A stretch of DNA of 64,000 nt from Setophaga petechia (GCA_024362935.1 JANCRA010000065.1:1426001-1490000); one strand, 5' to 3'; shown: positions 1 to 11,879, numbered from the stretch's first letter. Numbers and translations are program-made. The notes: generated by a model from the letters alone, not told the origin.

Positions 1-113
1 GGGAAGCACAAAGCCATGGAGGGGCTGCAGCGTGTGCACACAAGGACAGGGGAGCTGGGCAAGGGGGTGCAGCACAGGGCCAGGAAGGAGGTGCTGAGGG
101 AGCTTTGGCCTGG
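1..113 (+). mobile_element. CR1-like LINE remnant (3' end of reverse transcriptase ORF), arm A1L
   Basis: One plus-strand frame reads a diverged version of the avian CR1 ORF2 C-terminal signature (LQRV...GKGVQHKAREEVLREL; in the family typically LERVQRRA..KGLEH..YEERLREL). The window start cuts it. It belongs to the duplicated arm and recurs at 17,620-17,796 (minus), 28,236-28,412 (plus) and 45,692-45,868 (minus). It is old, with several frame breaks, and no function is expected. Confidence 0.5.
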
Positions 114-1608
114 AGAATGGGAGCCTCGTGAGGGACCTTCAGGCAGACTTCCATCAATCCCTGCATGACAGTGCTCAGCACAAGGGCTGTTTCCCCACCA
201 AACATCCCCTCACTGCATCCAAGGGCTTTAGACACTGGAGTGGCTGACACTTCCATCTTGTAGTTTGTGGGTTTCCAAGGAGGAGAAGCCCTGTTCATTT
301 TCTCTTTTTCCAGCAAGCAGGGATGCTTCTGCACAATCTTTTCTGCCCTTATCAAGCTCTGGAAGTCATTCCGCACCCTTTGTGGACCTTGATGCAGATG
401 GAGCTTTTGGGTTTCCAGGCCCTGATGCATGGCCTAAAGATCTCTTTAAGTTGAATAGTACCTGAGACTTTCTGCAGCCCAGGGTATCGGAGTGTGTTAT
501 GTTTGGGAATTGAGCAGGAGATCAATGCTTTGCATTCCAGCTGTCCTCAGAGATGACAGGAGCTGGGAGGGGCTGGGCTGCATTTCTGATTCCAGCCACT
601 TCAGCACCGTCAGTGTGGTTGAGTCTAAGAGAACTTGCCCGAGCACAGATGCACAGAGTGCAGTTCCCAGTGCAATGCTCTGGGTCTGATCCCATTCCAT
701 AAAGTCCTACATGCTCCAGATTCCCCAAGAGTGTTCATTTTTGAGCAAGAGGAGAGAAATCCCAGGATTGCTGCTGACTGGGACACTGGCTACCAAGTTT
801 TGATGTGTGTAGCAACAGAGAGGACGGTAAAGGGAGATTATAGTAGTGAGATCTATCTGTCTATCTTCCTACCTATCTATTTAGTTAACATTTACGTAAA
901 TGAATCTTTCTGGCTGTGCTGCAAGGCAGTTGGAGGTGCAAAGGTCACCTAAAGCATTCCTTTCAGGAGAGGAATAGAGACATGTTCCCTCGAGCAATTC
1001 TGAGCAGGCAGAGATGTTTCCCCCTCCAGAGATGGTGGTTTTTTCCCCTCAGAGTTGTTTTCCTCCTCTGGCCTCTTCTGCCCTTAAGGCCACAGTTAAT
1101 TCTATAAATTTCTGCCTGTCCTAGAGAGGTGGAACAATTCCATGTTTAGGTGGTGTTTGGTGACTCTGGTCATACATGCCACGCGTTACATGACACATGG
1201 TTTCCTTCACTGCCATCCCCACGGCTGTGTAAGTGCATTCGTTAATGGGGCCTTAGGAGAGTCTCTGTTACTGCTGGTCAGAATTCTCAGTTGACAAAAG
1301 AGGGAGGAGAAACAACTTGGTCCTCCTCCATATACTGAGGTGGCCATAGAGGTTCTCTGACTTCCATCTGAGAATTTTTCCATGCATCCTTTTCTCCTAA
1401 ATGACCTGGTTTTCTAACAAGAGTGTGGATGTCAGGAAGGAGGAATGCTGATGCAGGCCTGAAGAGAACGTGAACTCCAGAAGTGTCTCTCACAAGGAGT
1501 GAGCTCGCCCAGGAAGCCACCTGCACAGCCAGGATGGAGCTGTGGGACAGGGCAGGGTGTCAGTCACTACTGAAAGACAAACAGGACATGGCAAGAGCTG
1601 AGGGAGGC
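1..1608 (+). repeat. Amplicon arm A1L (flank of ERV-A)
   Basis: This stretch repeats directly at 28,300-29,907 and in inverted orientation at about 16,125-17,733 and 44,197-45,805. It ends exactly at the outer edge of an ERV-A LTR, in the bases gctgagggaggc. I recognise no intact host gene. It holds a CR1 scrap at its left end, a short CTAT-rich run near 850-880 and a 79-codon minus-strand ORF (1287-1526) that stays open in all four arms but resembles nothing I know. The arm continues to the left of the window. Confidence 0.85.
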
Positions 1609-1872
1609 TGTCGCTATAGGATACGAAAGAACACAAACACACCAGCTCTCAAGGTGAAAGGAAAAAAGGGACGTTTATTTTTCTGACTCCAATATTTATA
1701 GTTTTACAGTAGTGACAGCGGATTGGAGGGTGACAGTGACACCTCCAATTACACTGGTTAAACCAACAGTCCATCATGCAAACAGTAAGTTATACAAGAA
1801 ATGCGTGAGAAAATTCCCTACAAGAATGTCAGCATCAGAAGGCTTAGAAAATCTTAAAAAGCCAGGGTGACA
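1609..1872 (-). repeat. ERV-A 3' LTR (A1L), 264 bp
   Basis: On the minus strand it starts TGTCACC and ends GCGACA, giving matching TGTC...GACA termini. It contains a TATA-like CTATAAATATT and an AATAAA signal. The purine-rich stretch AAAAGGGTGAGA abuts its start (1873-1885). Compared with the LTRs at 29,908 and 43,903 and both 5' LTRs, it lacks about 26 bases of U3. The LTR at 15,861 shares that deletion. Confidence 0.9.
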
Positions 1873-1948
1873 TCTCACCCTTTTCTGTGTAAAAAAGAAA
1901 AAAAGGAAAAGAAAATGAACAATGCGAAAAAGGAAACATGAACAATGT

Positions 1949-4780
1949 TCAGTGTCCATTTGCAGAGGAATCATCGGAGTGATCACTCTCATCATCTGCA
2001 TCCGAGTCATCAATCAATGATTCACCCACCTGATGCCTTTCAGGTTGGTCACGGTTTCCATCCTGCTCGTCGGCTGGATTCTGCCTCTGCGGTCGCAGGT
2101 CAGGGTGAACACATTTCGAAGGTACCCAGCGTACCCCAGTATCTGTGGATACACAAGCATACCCGCGCCCCAAAGCGATAAGGTCATAGGGACCTTCCCA
2201 CTGTTTGGTGACTAAATTCCGCACCCGAACCTTCGCCCGAGGCTGATGTGCCTCGTCCGCAGCCTGCAACGAGAGATGGTGATTCAAAATGACAGGGTTA
2301 TCTGAGTTCTGTGGCACAGTGAGATGATTAATTGTGCACAAAGCTTTTGACGACCGACTGTGCGGGGTTTCACTCTGCATTCCCCATTTTTGTTTTTGAA
2401 GAACCCGCTTGAGAGTACCATGAGCGCGTTCCACAATAGCCTGACCAGTGGGAGAATGAGGGATACCAAACTTGTGCGAGACACCCCACAACTGCAGGAA
2501 CTGCCGCACCTTTTGCGATGCGTAAGCAGGACCATTGTTGGTTTTCACAGCAGAAGGTATGCCCAGAACAGCAAAGGCCTGCCTCCAGTGGGCGAGGACA
2601 TCACGGGCCTTCTCCCCAGTGTGAGCCGAAGCCCATGTCGCAGAGGAGAACGTGTCCACTGTGACATGCATATACTTGAACTGGCCAAACTCGGCAATCT
2701 AGGTGACATCGGTCTGCCAAACCTCCAAGGCCCTAAGGCCCCTGGGGTTTACCCTTGCTGGCAAAGGCAGAGCAAGTGCATGGCAGTCATCACATGACTC
2801 AACAATGTCCAGAGCCTCAGTTGGCGTCAGCTGAAACTGCTTCTGCAGGGTATGTGCATTTTGGTGGAAAAACCCATGCGATGCCTTGGCCTGTGCAAGT
2901 GTATCAGGCCGAGGCGCCACCCACGCTGGGTTAGCCAACTTGTCAGCCCTCGCGTTACCTTCCACGATAAAGCCTGGCAAATCGGTGTGACTCCTTACAT
3001 GCAGGACATAAAAGGGATGAGCCCAGGCCTGAATGGCACACCACAAGGTCTTCAGTAAATGAAACAAGGCAGGATTACTGACCTCCTTCAAAACCGAATG
3101 ACCCAACCGCTGTGCGCTATCAGCCACATAGGCGGAATCCGTGACCAAGTTGAAAGGTTCCTGGCAAAATTTCTCAAATGCCGTGACAGCAGCCCTCAAT
3201 TCAACCAATTGGGCTGACCCATCCTCATGGCCTTCCAGAACCTGCCACTCAGATCCGTCCCTCCAGGTAACAATGGCCTTTCCTGCTTTCCCTGAACCGT
3301 CAGTGAAGATGGTGGGTTCTTGCACAGGTTCCTGACTGTTTTTGGGCCACAAAGAAATTTGTGTGTATTTCGCCATATGCAGTAGCCTATGGCTGGGCAG
3401 ATGATAAGTGATCTGCCCTGAAAAATTTTCCAGAGCACTCTGCAGGGACACACTGTTTGCAAAGCTCCAATCAAAATCCTCCCGTTGCACTGGGAGTATG
3501 ATCTTTGCAGGATCCGCACCCATCAATTGCAAACACCGTTGCCGGCATTTGATTATCAAACGAGCAATCAGCTCAAACAATGCAGCTGCCGTCTTCTGCG
3601 GCTGATGGGGCAGGAAGATCCATTCCAGAACGTGCAAGGAATCAGACCATTTGTCACTCCATTGGCCAATGATGCCCATGGGATACGAACCTGGAGTGGT
3701 GATGAACACAGTGACATCAACGGAGGGGTCAATGTGATAAACTTGGCAAGCTGAAACAGCTCGCTGAACCACCTCCAATGCCTCACGTGCCTCTCGGTCA
3801 GTGTGCGAGGTGACTTTAAATTTGAGTCTCCTTTCAACAAATCATACAGAGGAGACAGCTGTGCGTTGGTTAGTCCCAAGTACAGACGTAACCAAGTGAT
3901 GACAGCTACCAACTTCTGAACATCATTCAGTGTCTTCACAGAATGCACAAATTGCAGCTCCTGGTGACGGATTGTCCGTTCCAGAATTTTGACCCCCAAG
4001 TACTTCCAAGGTGGTTATTGTTTAACCTTTTCTGGAGGCACCTGCAATCCATGAGCATGCAAAACATCAAGCAACTGAGGCTGAATCCTCAGCAGCTCAT
4101 CCTGAGTGGATGCAGCCACCAAAATGTCGTCCATATAATGATACAGACGTGCATCAGGAAACTGCTTGCGAACTCCAGACAAGGCACGGGCCACATACCA
4201 CTGGCACATGGCAGGAGAATTGCGCATCCCCTGAGGCAATGTCCTCCATTGATATCTCTGTGCGGGCTCAGCCTCGTTAATCGCTGGCACCGAGAATGCA
4301 AACTTTGGTCTCTCATCGGGATGCAAAGGAATCGTAAAGAAACAATCCTTCAGATCCACAATGAGGACCGGCCAGTCCGCGGGAAGCATGGTAGGCGATG
4401 CTCGCCTGCAATGTTCCCATGCTTTCCATGACGGCATTAACCTTTTGGAGGTTGTGCAACAACCTCCATTTCCCAGATTTCTTTTTGATGAAGAAGACAG
4501 GAGTGTTCCAGGGACTGGAAGAAGGCTCCAGATGGCCCTGGTCCAAGTGCTCCTGCACCAGATTCCGAAGGGCATCCAATTTATCTCGAGGAAGGGGCCA
4601 CTATTTTTCCCATACAGGTTTGTCCACCAGCCACCGTATAGGAGGTGTAGGACACTCTGTGCCCTTCACTGCAGTGGCCCACATCAAAAATCCGTCCCGA
4701 TGCGCATCCCCCAGACAGACAGAACATACCTCCCCCAGACGCTGGCAGGAGTAGAAGTAACATGAGGCCTAACCCAGGCC
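1949..4780 (-). pseudogene. pol: ERV-A pol (RT, RNase H, integrase), broken, copy A1L
   Basis: Reads as reverse transcriptase with an intact YMDD box (near 4125-4140), RNase H (TDGSG, TDSAYVAD and RSHTDLPGF segments) and integrase. Lesions visible: a frameshift near 4400 in RT, a TAA at 4015-4017, a one-base frameshift near 3790 in the connection region and a TAG at 2699-2701 just after the first integrase catalytic Asp (WQTDVT). The second integrase catalytic Asp is Asn (TNNGPAY; codon 2537-2539). The C-terminus is an acidic Asp/Ser-rich tail. The pol start is placed where homology begins after protease; the entry mechanism is unclear. Pieces remain open but no full Pol can be made. The plus-strand ORFs here are shadows. 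Confidence 0.9.
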
Positions 4781-5461
4781 ATCTGTCCCTCCGGGTTCGT
4801 GACCAGCACAGGCCGCTGGCTCACGTAGCATTGCACCGTCCCTCCCAGGCCTGTGACAGATGTCCCCACCAGATCCAAGGGCCACTCCAGGGGCCAGGCA
4901 GCTAGGGAGAGAACCGTGACATCAGCACCGCTGTCGAGAAGCCCGCAGAGGTGGATTTTCGATGGCGTTGCACCAGGAACAGACAGGGTACACAGCATCT
5001 CGGGACGGTCCTTGGTCAGGACGGCAGTCCAGTGAACTTGAGGCGGCCCAGTGGATCCAAAGCCACCCGCTCCACATGACTGGTCAGCTGTCCTGCGAAC
5101 AGAGGACTTAAAAGGCACAAGTTGAGCGAGCCGCGTCCCTCTCGGGATCGTGATGGGGGGGTGGGTGTGGAGATCATGGAACAAATCTGCCCTGTGAAAT
5201 TTGCATCAATGAGCCCCAGGTGAACAATGATGCCCTGAAGGGTGGCATGGCACTAGACCTCCCCATAAGGAGAGCACTCATGCCCCCACCCAAGGGGCCA
5301 AAGGCATCCAGAGGAACCTTGTGTATTTTATAAGATTCTAAGGCAACTGTTGCTGTGGTGCAGACATCCACACCTGTGGATCCGCGGGTGCTGGCTGCAA
5401 GCCGGCAAAGGAGACCTCCATCGGCTCCGAGGTCTGGAGAGAAGCTTGTGTCTGGGCACAC
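4684..5461 (-). pseudogene. pro: ERV-A dUTPase-protease region, copy A1L
   Basis: The N-terminal part shows trimeric dUTPase motifs: motif I as GSTGVDV (GSAGVDV in A2L), a GRSS motif and a degenerate motif III (GLIDANF here, GLIDVDF in A2L). It is followed by a PRGTRLAQLVPF strand. The aspartic protease follows with active-site LLDSGADVTVL. An indel near 5245 shifts the frame inside the dUTPase. The protease frame ends at 4684, where pol homology continues in another frame. dUTPase fused to protease is a betaretrovirus-type arrangement. In such viruses dUTPase limits uracil in viral DNA and protease matures Gag and Pol. Confidence 0.82.
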
Positions 5462-7845
5462 GTTTCCTGTGCACTCCGCTTCATGTTTCCTGAGCCTGGT
5501 AAAACCTGGCCATTAACATGAACAGTCGCCTTGCAAACATTGGACATGTGATTCGGCCTACCACACCGACTGCACAAGAACATGTGGAATTTGACCTTTT
5601 GCACTTTCTTCCCCTGCTTCTTGCCAGCCAGTCCCCTGCTGTGGCTGCCTGCCCTGTGGTGTCGCCCAAACCGGCTGCACAGTGGCAGCCATGGCAGCCA
5701 ACTTCCAACGCGAAGGGACGATGTCTGCACAGGCCTCTGCCATCTGGGAGACAGTAGGGACACCAGGCAGAGCCACTATGACCCTCCTACAAGCATCATT
5801 TCAATTACACCTCACAAAATTTGCAGTCGCAGCCCTCCTTGCCACAGGATCAGGCACCTGCCTCTCCACTGATGCAGTCAGCCTTGCTGCAAATTCCATG
5901 AAAGGCTCATCATCACCCTGCACAATGGTCGCAAACAGCTGCTTCAGAGCAGCCATCTCCAGGGTCTGGACAATTGCTGCCATGCCCAGCGTGTGGCACT
6001 GGTCAAGCACAAGGGGATCAAATCCAACCTGCCCCTGAACATTCTCATAATGCCCTGTCCCCATCAGCATGTCAGCACCAACCCCACGCCTGGGGTCCTG
6101 CTGCGCCAGTGCAGCATTCTGCACCACGGCTTGGGCTGCCAAACGAGCCCACTTGGTCTCAAAAACACCAAATTGCACAGGGTCAAAAAGAGAATGTGCC
6201 ACACGACGGAGATCATGAGGTGTCAGCACATTCATAACAGTCCTCCAGAGAGTCTGCATAACCTCAGCAGACCCCAAACCATGCTGAACAACTGCTTCGT
6301 GGAGTTCCTTCTCCAGCTTATATGAAAGGTGTTCATGGGTGTTATGAGCAACGCCCCTGATCACAGGGAAAACCTGGGGACCCCCTGGCAAAGCCACTGC
6401 ACCTGCTGTGTCCCAGCCCTTGGGCCCCACGGGGACAAGAAGGGATGATTGATTGGGAATCAGGTCAACACCCTTCTCCCCTGCACCCCCTGCAGCACTG
6501 GCAGAGCCAGAGGAGGCCACTCCATGACCCTGCAGATGCCACGAGGAGACAGGATCATTCATCTCATCAGTCTTGGTTTTGGCCTCTTGCCAGAAACGCT
6601 CAGGGTGCTTTGGGCGCACAGTCACCTGGCACGCAGGAAGCATCCAATGATTTGACGAGAAAGCGCCATGGCCCCAGGCACCCACCAGCCTCCCACTGGC
6701 CGTGTCAGCAGTTGTGCTAAAGGTAAATAGCTCAGCACCCTGCCGTGCCGCAGCTCAGGCAGGGGACACCTCAGGGGACGCAGAAGCCAGCACAGCCCGC
6801 AAATCCAGCGCGGGCCGGGATGAGACCAGCGCAGGGCCCCCAGCCCTCGACACGGGGGAGGAGCGGGATGCCGAGAGAGGCGCGGCCCACGGACCCGCAT
6901 CACTGCGGGGCGGAACAAGGGAGCCGGGCAAGCCCCCTAGGAGAGCCCTTCCCAAGCTGCAAGACTCCACAGTGGGCACCGCCCCCACCTAGCGGAGAGG
7001 GGCGGGCTGCCCGCCGACCGGAGCGGGGATGGACGGAGCACCGACTGACACCCCGCCCCCAACTGCCTTCACCGACTGCGCATGCCCAGCAGGCTGCACA
7101 GAGCCAGAGATGGGCAAAGCCGCCCCCCCCACTTAGGAGCCCGACTCGGGGGCGTGAGAGCCCACCCCTGCCACACTCAGGGGGAACGTGGTGGACACAC
7201 TGCAATTTGGACCAAAAGTCGTCACCAAATCAGACTCAAGTCGAGGCGGAGGCTGACCTTCAAAGGCCAGGAAGGCACAAAGAGAGGGAAACCCGTCCCC
7301 CGCCGCACCACCCGCGCAGGGTGGAGCGGGGCGAGGACGGCCCACGGAATCAACAGACCCCCAGAAACCCACAGGGCTACGCGCCCCGGACCCGGGACCA
7401 GCTGGCTGTGAGCCCAATTCGCCCAGGGGGAACAATGGCCACTCCCCAGCACACCATCCTGGGGCGGAAAGGGGGACTCCACATCGCACAGAAGTTCACC
7501 TTCCCCGTCGTCCACGTCTGAGACAGAAGGGCTTCCCTGGGAACTCCGAGGGGTACAAGAACCAGACCCCCGCGAAAGCTCCTCACATTTTCTTCACTGC
7601 ACCAGGAGCGATCCCACGTCTACAGTGCAGTTATCAAAGAAGGCCTCCATGAGGTGGACCCCCACGAGAGACCACTCCTCCTTGGTGAACACCTTCCCAG
7701 GGACAGAAAAAACTCCTCGCTCTCGGGCCCACAGAATCAATCTTTCAAAATCATCCCAGGAAACAGAAACCTGTTTCCACTCCAGGACCCCACTCCAGAG
7801 ATCCAAAATGAGGGAATCATCCTTGAAAACCACAGAGGCTGCCAT
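5338..7845 (-). pseudogene. gag: ERV-A gag (MA, CA, NC), broken, copy A1L
   Basis: The likely start is the ATG at 7843-7845 (MAASVVF...), in a fair Kozak context. A matrix-like segment runs to a TGA at 7594-7596 that is also present in A2L, so that lesion or frame change predates the duplication. The capsid segment (6685-5801) contains a major-homology-region-like stretch (GDDEPFMEFAARL) and stops at TGA 5801-5803, where A2L keeps Cys. The nucleocapsid segment carries one knuckle, CSRCGRPNHMSNVC, fitting C-x2-C-x4-H-x4-C. CA and NC lie in different frames. The sequence between MA and CA is GC-rich, with Pro/Ser-type low complexity. Long plus-strand ORFs over it are antisense shadows. Confidence 0.85.
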
Positions 7846-7938
7846 TGGCTGCCCCAAGAACAGGAGGCAAAACACCAAAAAGAGGGGGGGAAACACCTCA
7901 CCGCAATCCGCGATCCGTGTCTCATCCTAGGCTGCAAT

Positions 7939-7956
7939 ACACTGCGGCGGTCACCA
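7939..7956 (-). other. ERV-A primer binding site (A1L)
   Basis: On the minus strand, two bases after the 5' LTR, the sequence TGGTGACCGCCGCAGTG begins. The first eight bases match the start of the tRNA-Trp-type site used by avian leukosis-type viruses. The remainder differs, so the primer tRNA is not settled. The same site occurs at 35,839-35,856. Confidence 0.6.
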
Positions 7957-7958
7957 GA

Positions 7959-8248
7959 TGTCGCTATAGGACATGAAAGAGCACAAGCACACCACCGCTC
8001 TCAAGGTGAAGGAAGGAAAGAAGTTTATTTTCTGACTCCAATATTTATAGTTTTACAAAAGTGACAGCGTATTGGAGGGTGACAGTGACACCTCTCCAAT
8101 GACACTGGTTAAACCAACAGTCCATCAACTCTCTCCTCCATCAAAGGAATGCAAAACAATAAGTTATTTACAGAAAGTGTGTGAGAAAGTTCCCTACAAG
8201 AATGTCAACATCAGAAGGCTTAGAAAATCTTAAAAAACCAAGGTGACA
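7959..8248 (-). repeat. ERV-A 5' LTR (A1L), 290 bp
   Basis: Same TGTC...GACA ends, TATA-like box and AATAAA signal as the 3' LTR, but with the U3 segment that the 1609-1872 LTR lacks. The two LTRs of this provirus are therefore not the pair expected from one integration without later exchange. Its outer edge at 8248 joins directly to ERV-B sequence. Confidence 0.9.
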
Positions 8249-8250
8249 CA

Positions 8251-9228
8251 TATGCAGTAATAGCTTCTAAAGACCAAGCTCAATGCTATCACTGTGGGGT
8301 TCTTGGACAATACATAAAAGACTGTCCGGAGAGGTCGCCCCCCCAATACCACCGTAATTCTTATCAAAGACCCCAGACTCAGCAGCATTTTCAGCAGCGT
8401 TTCCAGCAGTGTTCGGGAAAGAAACGCCTGGTGCAGCCCGGTTTAGGAGCCCCAGGCGAGGACAACAAATCAAAGGCCACCCAGACCCAATCACGCACCA
8501 ACCCAGATTGTTCCAGACACAAAGAAGAGGGTCCAACCCACAGGACAGCCCACAGGAAAACCGAGATGGGTACACAGTGGCAACTGGTAACTGCTTTGTC
8601 CATTGACTTTAATAATAAGTATATTCATGGTGTTCCCACAGGCAAACATGGACCTAAAAGTAGTCCTTCAGACATTTTAATTATAGGTGATTCTCTTAAT
8701 GATCCAAAGGAAATCTTTGTTGTTCCAGAAGTGCTGACGGTGCAGCCAGGACAAGAGATCCGAGTTCAGGTACACTGCATAGACTCACCATTTTATCTTT
8801 CTAAGGGAACTCCAATAGCACAAGCCTTTTTACTCCCAAAGAATCACAGGGAACAGATCAGTCTCAACCCTACAGCTATGTGGGCACAAGTCATGGGACC
8901 ATCCAAGCCTACCATCGAGTGTGGCCTCTCTTGCAAAGGAGAGAAGACTCACCTGCCAGGGATGCTGGACACCGGCGCTGACGTGACCATCATTGCCCGT
9001 TCAGATTGGCCAGCACACTGGGATCTACAGCCTGTTGCAGGCATGATTACCAGGATTGGTGGAACTACGGCATCCATGAGAAGCAAAAACAAGAACTTCG
9101 TTGAAGGGCCTGAAGGCAAGCTGGCAACCATCCGACCATTTGTGGTAAGGGCCCCCATCACCCTTTGGGGCCAAGATGTTCTATCCCAGTGGGGAGCTTC
9201 TCTATGTATTCCCACCCAGGATTTCTAA
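8251..9228 (+). pseudogene. ERV-B gag 3' part (NC), dUTPase-like domain and protease, copy B1
   Basis: One open frame runs from the element edge to a stop at 9226-9228. It begins with a nucleocapsid knuckle whose His is Gln (CYHCGVLGQYIKDC), followed by a Gln/Arg-rich NC tail. Then comes a segment resembling the C-terminal half of a retroviral dUTPase (LSKGTPIAQAF), without the catalytic motifs seen in ERV-A, and an aspartic protease with MLDTGADVTII. NC and protease share a frame, as in alpharetroviruses. Pol follows in the -1 frame with about 60 bases of overlap. The 5' end of gag is missing, so this is a fragment. Confidence 0.8.
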
Positions 9229-11879
9229 CTGGGGCCACTGAGTTAAGCGCACTGCCAGAAACACCCCGTCTCACCTGGAAAAGTCACAGCCCGATCTGGT
9301 CCGAACAGTGGCCCCTGAAAAAAGCCAAGCTGCGCATCCTAAACGACCTTTTGGAAGAACAGCACATAAAAGACCACATAGTAGAGTCTGACAGCTCATG
9401 GAACTCTCCAGTCTTCATTCTACCAAAGCTTGTGACAAACAGGTGGAGGCTTCTCCACAACCTTTGCAGAATCAACGAGTTCATCAAGGACATGGGCCCT
9501 CTCCAGCCTGGCCTGCCCTCCCCATCGATGCCGCCTAGGGACTGGACACTCGCTATCATAGACATTAAGGACTGTTTCTTCAGCATTCGACTGCACCCTG
9601 AGGATGCTCCACAGTTTGCTTTCTCTGTTCCCTCTATTAACAAGGAGGGCCCGCTCAAAAGATATCATTGGCTTTATCTTTTTCAGGGTCTCAAAAAGAG
9701 CCCGAGTATTTGTCAGTGGTACGTGGCTCACATCCTGTCTCCCATTTGGAAATCATTTCCAGACGCTATCATCTATCACTATATGAATGACATTCTGGTG
9801 CATGCGTCAGATGAAGTTTACTTGGGCAAAACAGCCATGACGTGAAAACCCTGAGGGACTTACACAACCTGTGCGGATCCATCAACTGGGTACGTCCACT
9901 GCTAGGGCTTACAACAGAGGACCTTGCTCCCTTGTTCAATCTTTTTCGTGGACCCAAGGACCTGGACTCTCCCTGCACTCTCACAGAAGAAGCCAGAGGT
10001 GCCATTGTCAAAGTCCAGGAAGCCCCGTCTTCACACAAAGCCCATCGCTACGAGCCCAGTCTGCCTTTCCAGTTCATCATTCTGGGAAAAGCACCCCGAT
10101 TCCATGGACTGATTTTCCAATGGGACCCTCAGCTGCGAGACCCTTTGTTGATACTGGAATGGGTTTTTACAAGTAGCCAGCCTACAAAGACACTTACCAT
10201 CTACCAGGAGGTTATAGCACACTTAATAAAAAAGGCTAGAACTTCCCTTTGCTCCCTTTCAGGATGTGATTTTGAATGCATATACTTGCCTATAACTCTT
10301 AAAGACTTTGAGGATTTGATCCAGACCAATGCGAGTCTCCAGTTTGCCCTGGACAGTTATAAGGGTCAAACTTCTGCAAGGATCCCAGAACACAAACTTT
10401 TTAAGCAGAATGAAACTTTTCATTTGATTCCTAAGCAAATCCAAAGTAGAAAACCTCTCAAGGCTCTAACCCTCTTAACAGATGGCTCAGGGTCTTTCCA
10501 CAAGTCAGTGATTACTTGGAGAGACATCTAAACACAAGATTGGCAATCTGATGTACAAGTAGTAGAAGGATCGCCACAGATTGCGGAATTAGCAACTGTT
10601 GCCAGAGCCTTTGATAAATTTAAAAACCAGACTTTCAATCTGGTCACAAATTCAGCTTATGTTGCAGGAATAGCTATGAGAGCAGAACATGCTCTTCTTA
10701 AAGAAGTTTCTAATCCAAGGTTGTACCAACTGCTCTCTAAATTAATACAACTGTTCTCCCACAGAAAGCAACCTTACCACATAATGCATGTGAGGTCACA
10801 CACGGACCTCCCAGGCTTTGTTGCAGAAGGCAACAGAAAAGCAGATGCATTAGCAATGGCAGTACAAACTGCTAATGTTCCTGACATCTTTGCCCAGGCA
10901 AAGTTGTCTCACACGTTTTTCCATCAAAATGCACCTGCCCTTATGAGAATGTTTAAACTCTCAAAGGAGCAGCCAAAGGCTATTGTAGCTACATGTCCGA
11001 ATTGTCAAAGCTACCAAATACCATCTATGGGGACAGGAGTCAATCCCAGAGGTCTGAGTAGCTGCCAGCTGTGGCAGACAGATGTAACTCACTTTGCACC
11101 TTTTGGAAAGTCAAAATACATGCATGTATCGGTTGACATGTTTTCAGGAGCAGAATTTGCATCATCACATGCAGGAGGATAGACCATGCACACAATAAAA
11201 CACTTTCTCCTCGCTTTTGCCACCCTGGGTGTACCAAAGGAGATCAAAACAGATAATGGACCAGCCTATACCTCTAACAAGTTTAAGGAGTTCTTCAGAG
11301 AATGGGGCATAATGCACAACACCAGCATACCTATAAACCCCACAGGACAATCCATCGTGGAAAGGACACATCAAACCCTCAAAAGAGTCCTCGATCAACA
11401 GAACAGGGACACAAAAGCCACAACTCCAGTGGAAAGACTTTGCAAAGCTCTCTATGTCATCAACTTCCTGAACTGTACAGCATCAGAGCCTGACCCACCA
11501 ATTCTTCGCCACTTTGCAAATACCACCCAAGCAAAGCTCACTGAGAAACCACCTGTGCTTGTGAAGGACCCTGAAACACACCAAATTTCAGTTGATTACT
11601 TGGGGAAGAGGGTATGCATGCATGCTACTACCATGCAGTCCAAGGTGGTACCCAGGAAAATACGTGAAACCATACTTGGGCACTGCGAACACTACTCTTG
11701 CAGATGGAGACAAGAACTCTCCTGAGGCAAACACAAGACCACCTCAAAATCAAACCAGCTCTGCCTGGAGACGAAGACGTCGCCGAACACCCACAAACAC
11801 AAGAACAGACCGCCCCATTACAAGACAGCAGACAAGACAGAAAGCTAAACAACAGTCTGCTGTATCAGGCCATAGATAG
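9165..11879 (+). pseudogene. pol: ERV-B pol (RT, RNase H, integrase), broken, copy B1
   Basis: RT, connection, RNase H and integrase are recognisable in order. The RT catalytic box is YMND rather than YMDD (around 9778-9795), which removes a metal-binding Asp. A deletion of about 140 bases follows at about 9822 and ends that frame. Further lesions are a TAA at 10,529-10,531 in RNase H, a TAG at 11,180-11,182 in integrase and a frameshift near 11,590. The RNase H segment reads TNSAYVAG where related elements have TDSAYVAG; B2 shares that change. The integrase core keeps WQTDVTH, TDNGPAY and VERTH, so its D,D,E residues persist. The C-terminal tail is Arg/Thr/Gln-rich. Confidence 0.9.

Larger units (their letters stand above)
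1609..8248 (-). mobile_element. ERV-A copy A1L: complete env-less class II provirus with dUTPase
   Basis: This is a minus-strand provirus bounded by two short LTRs, with gag, dUTPase-protease and pol between them. There is no env: the integrase C-terminus ends only about 75 bases before the polypurine tract and 3' LTR. A dUTPase domain upstream of protease and one CCHC knuckle point to a betaretrovirus-like ERVK lineage. The LTR edges are clean, but the flanking bases differ (gaggc outside the 3' LTR, catatg outside the 5' LTR), so no target-site duplication survives. The left neighbour is arm A1L and the right neighbour is the NC region of ERV-B. All genes are broken. The 5' leader and gag hold about 425 bases (about 7022-7447) that are missing from copy A2L. 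Confidence 0.92.

Noticed and set aside
845..885. CTAT/CTGT short tandem repeat
   Set aside because: Too short and interrupted to count as a separate microsatellite feature; it is part of the arm and repeats in all four copies.
5974..6325. Plus-strand ORFs over ERV-A capsid (also at 34,312-34,648)
   Set aside because: Antisense shadows of gag, seen in both copies because the copies are duplicates.
6745..7521. 258-codon plus-strand Pro/Arg-rich ORF
   Set aside because: Antisense to the GC-rich gag leader of ERV-A; no motif, and the region is deleted in A2L.
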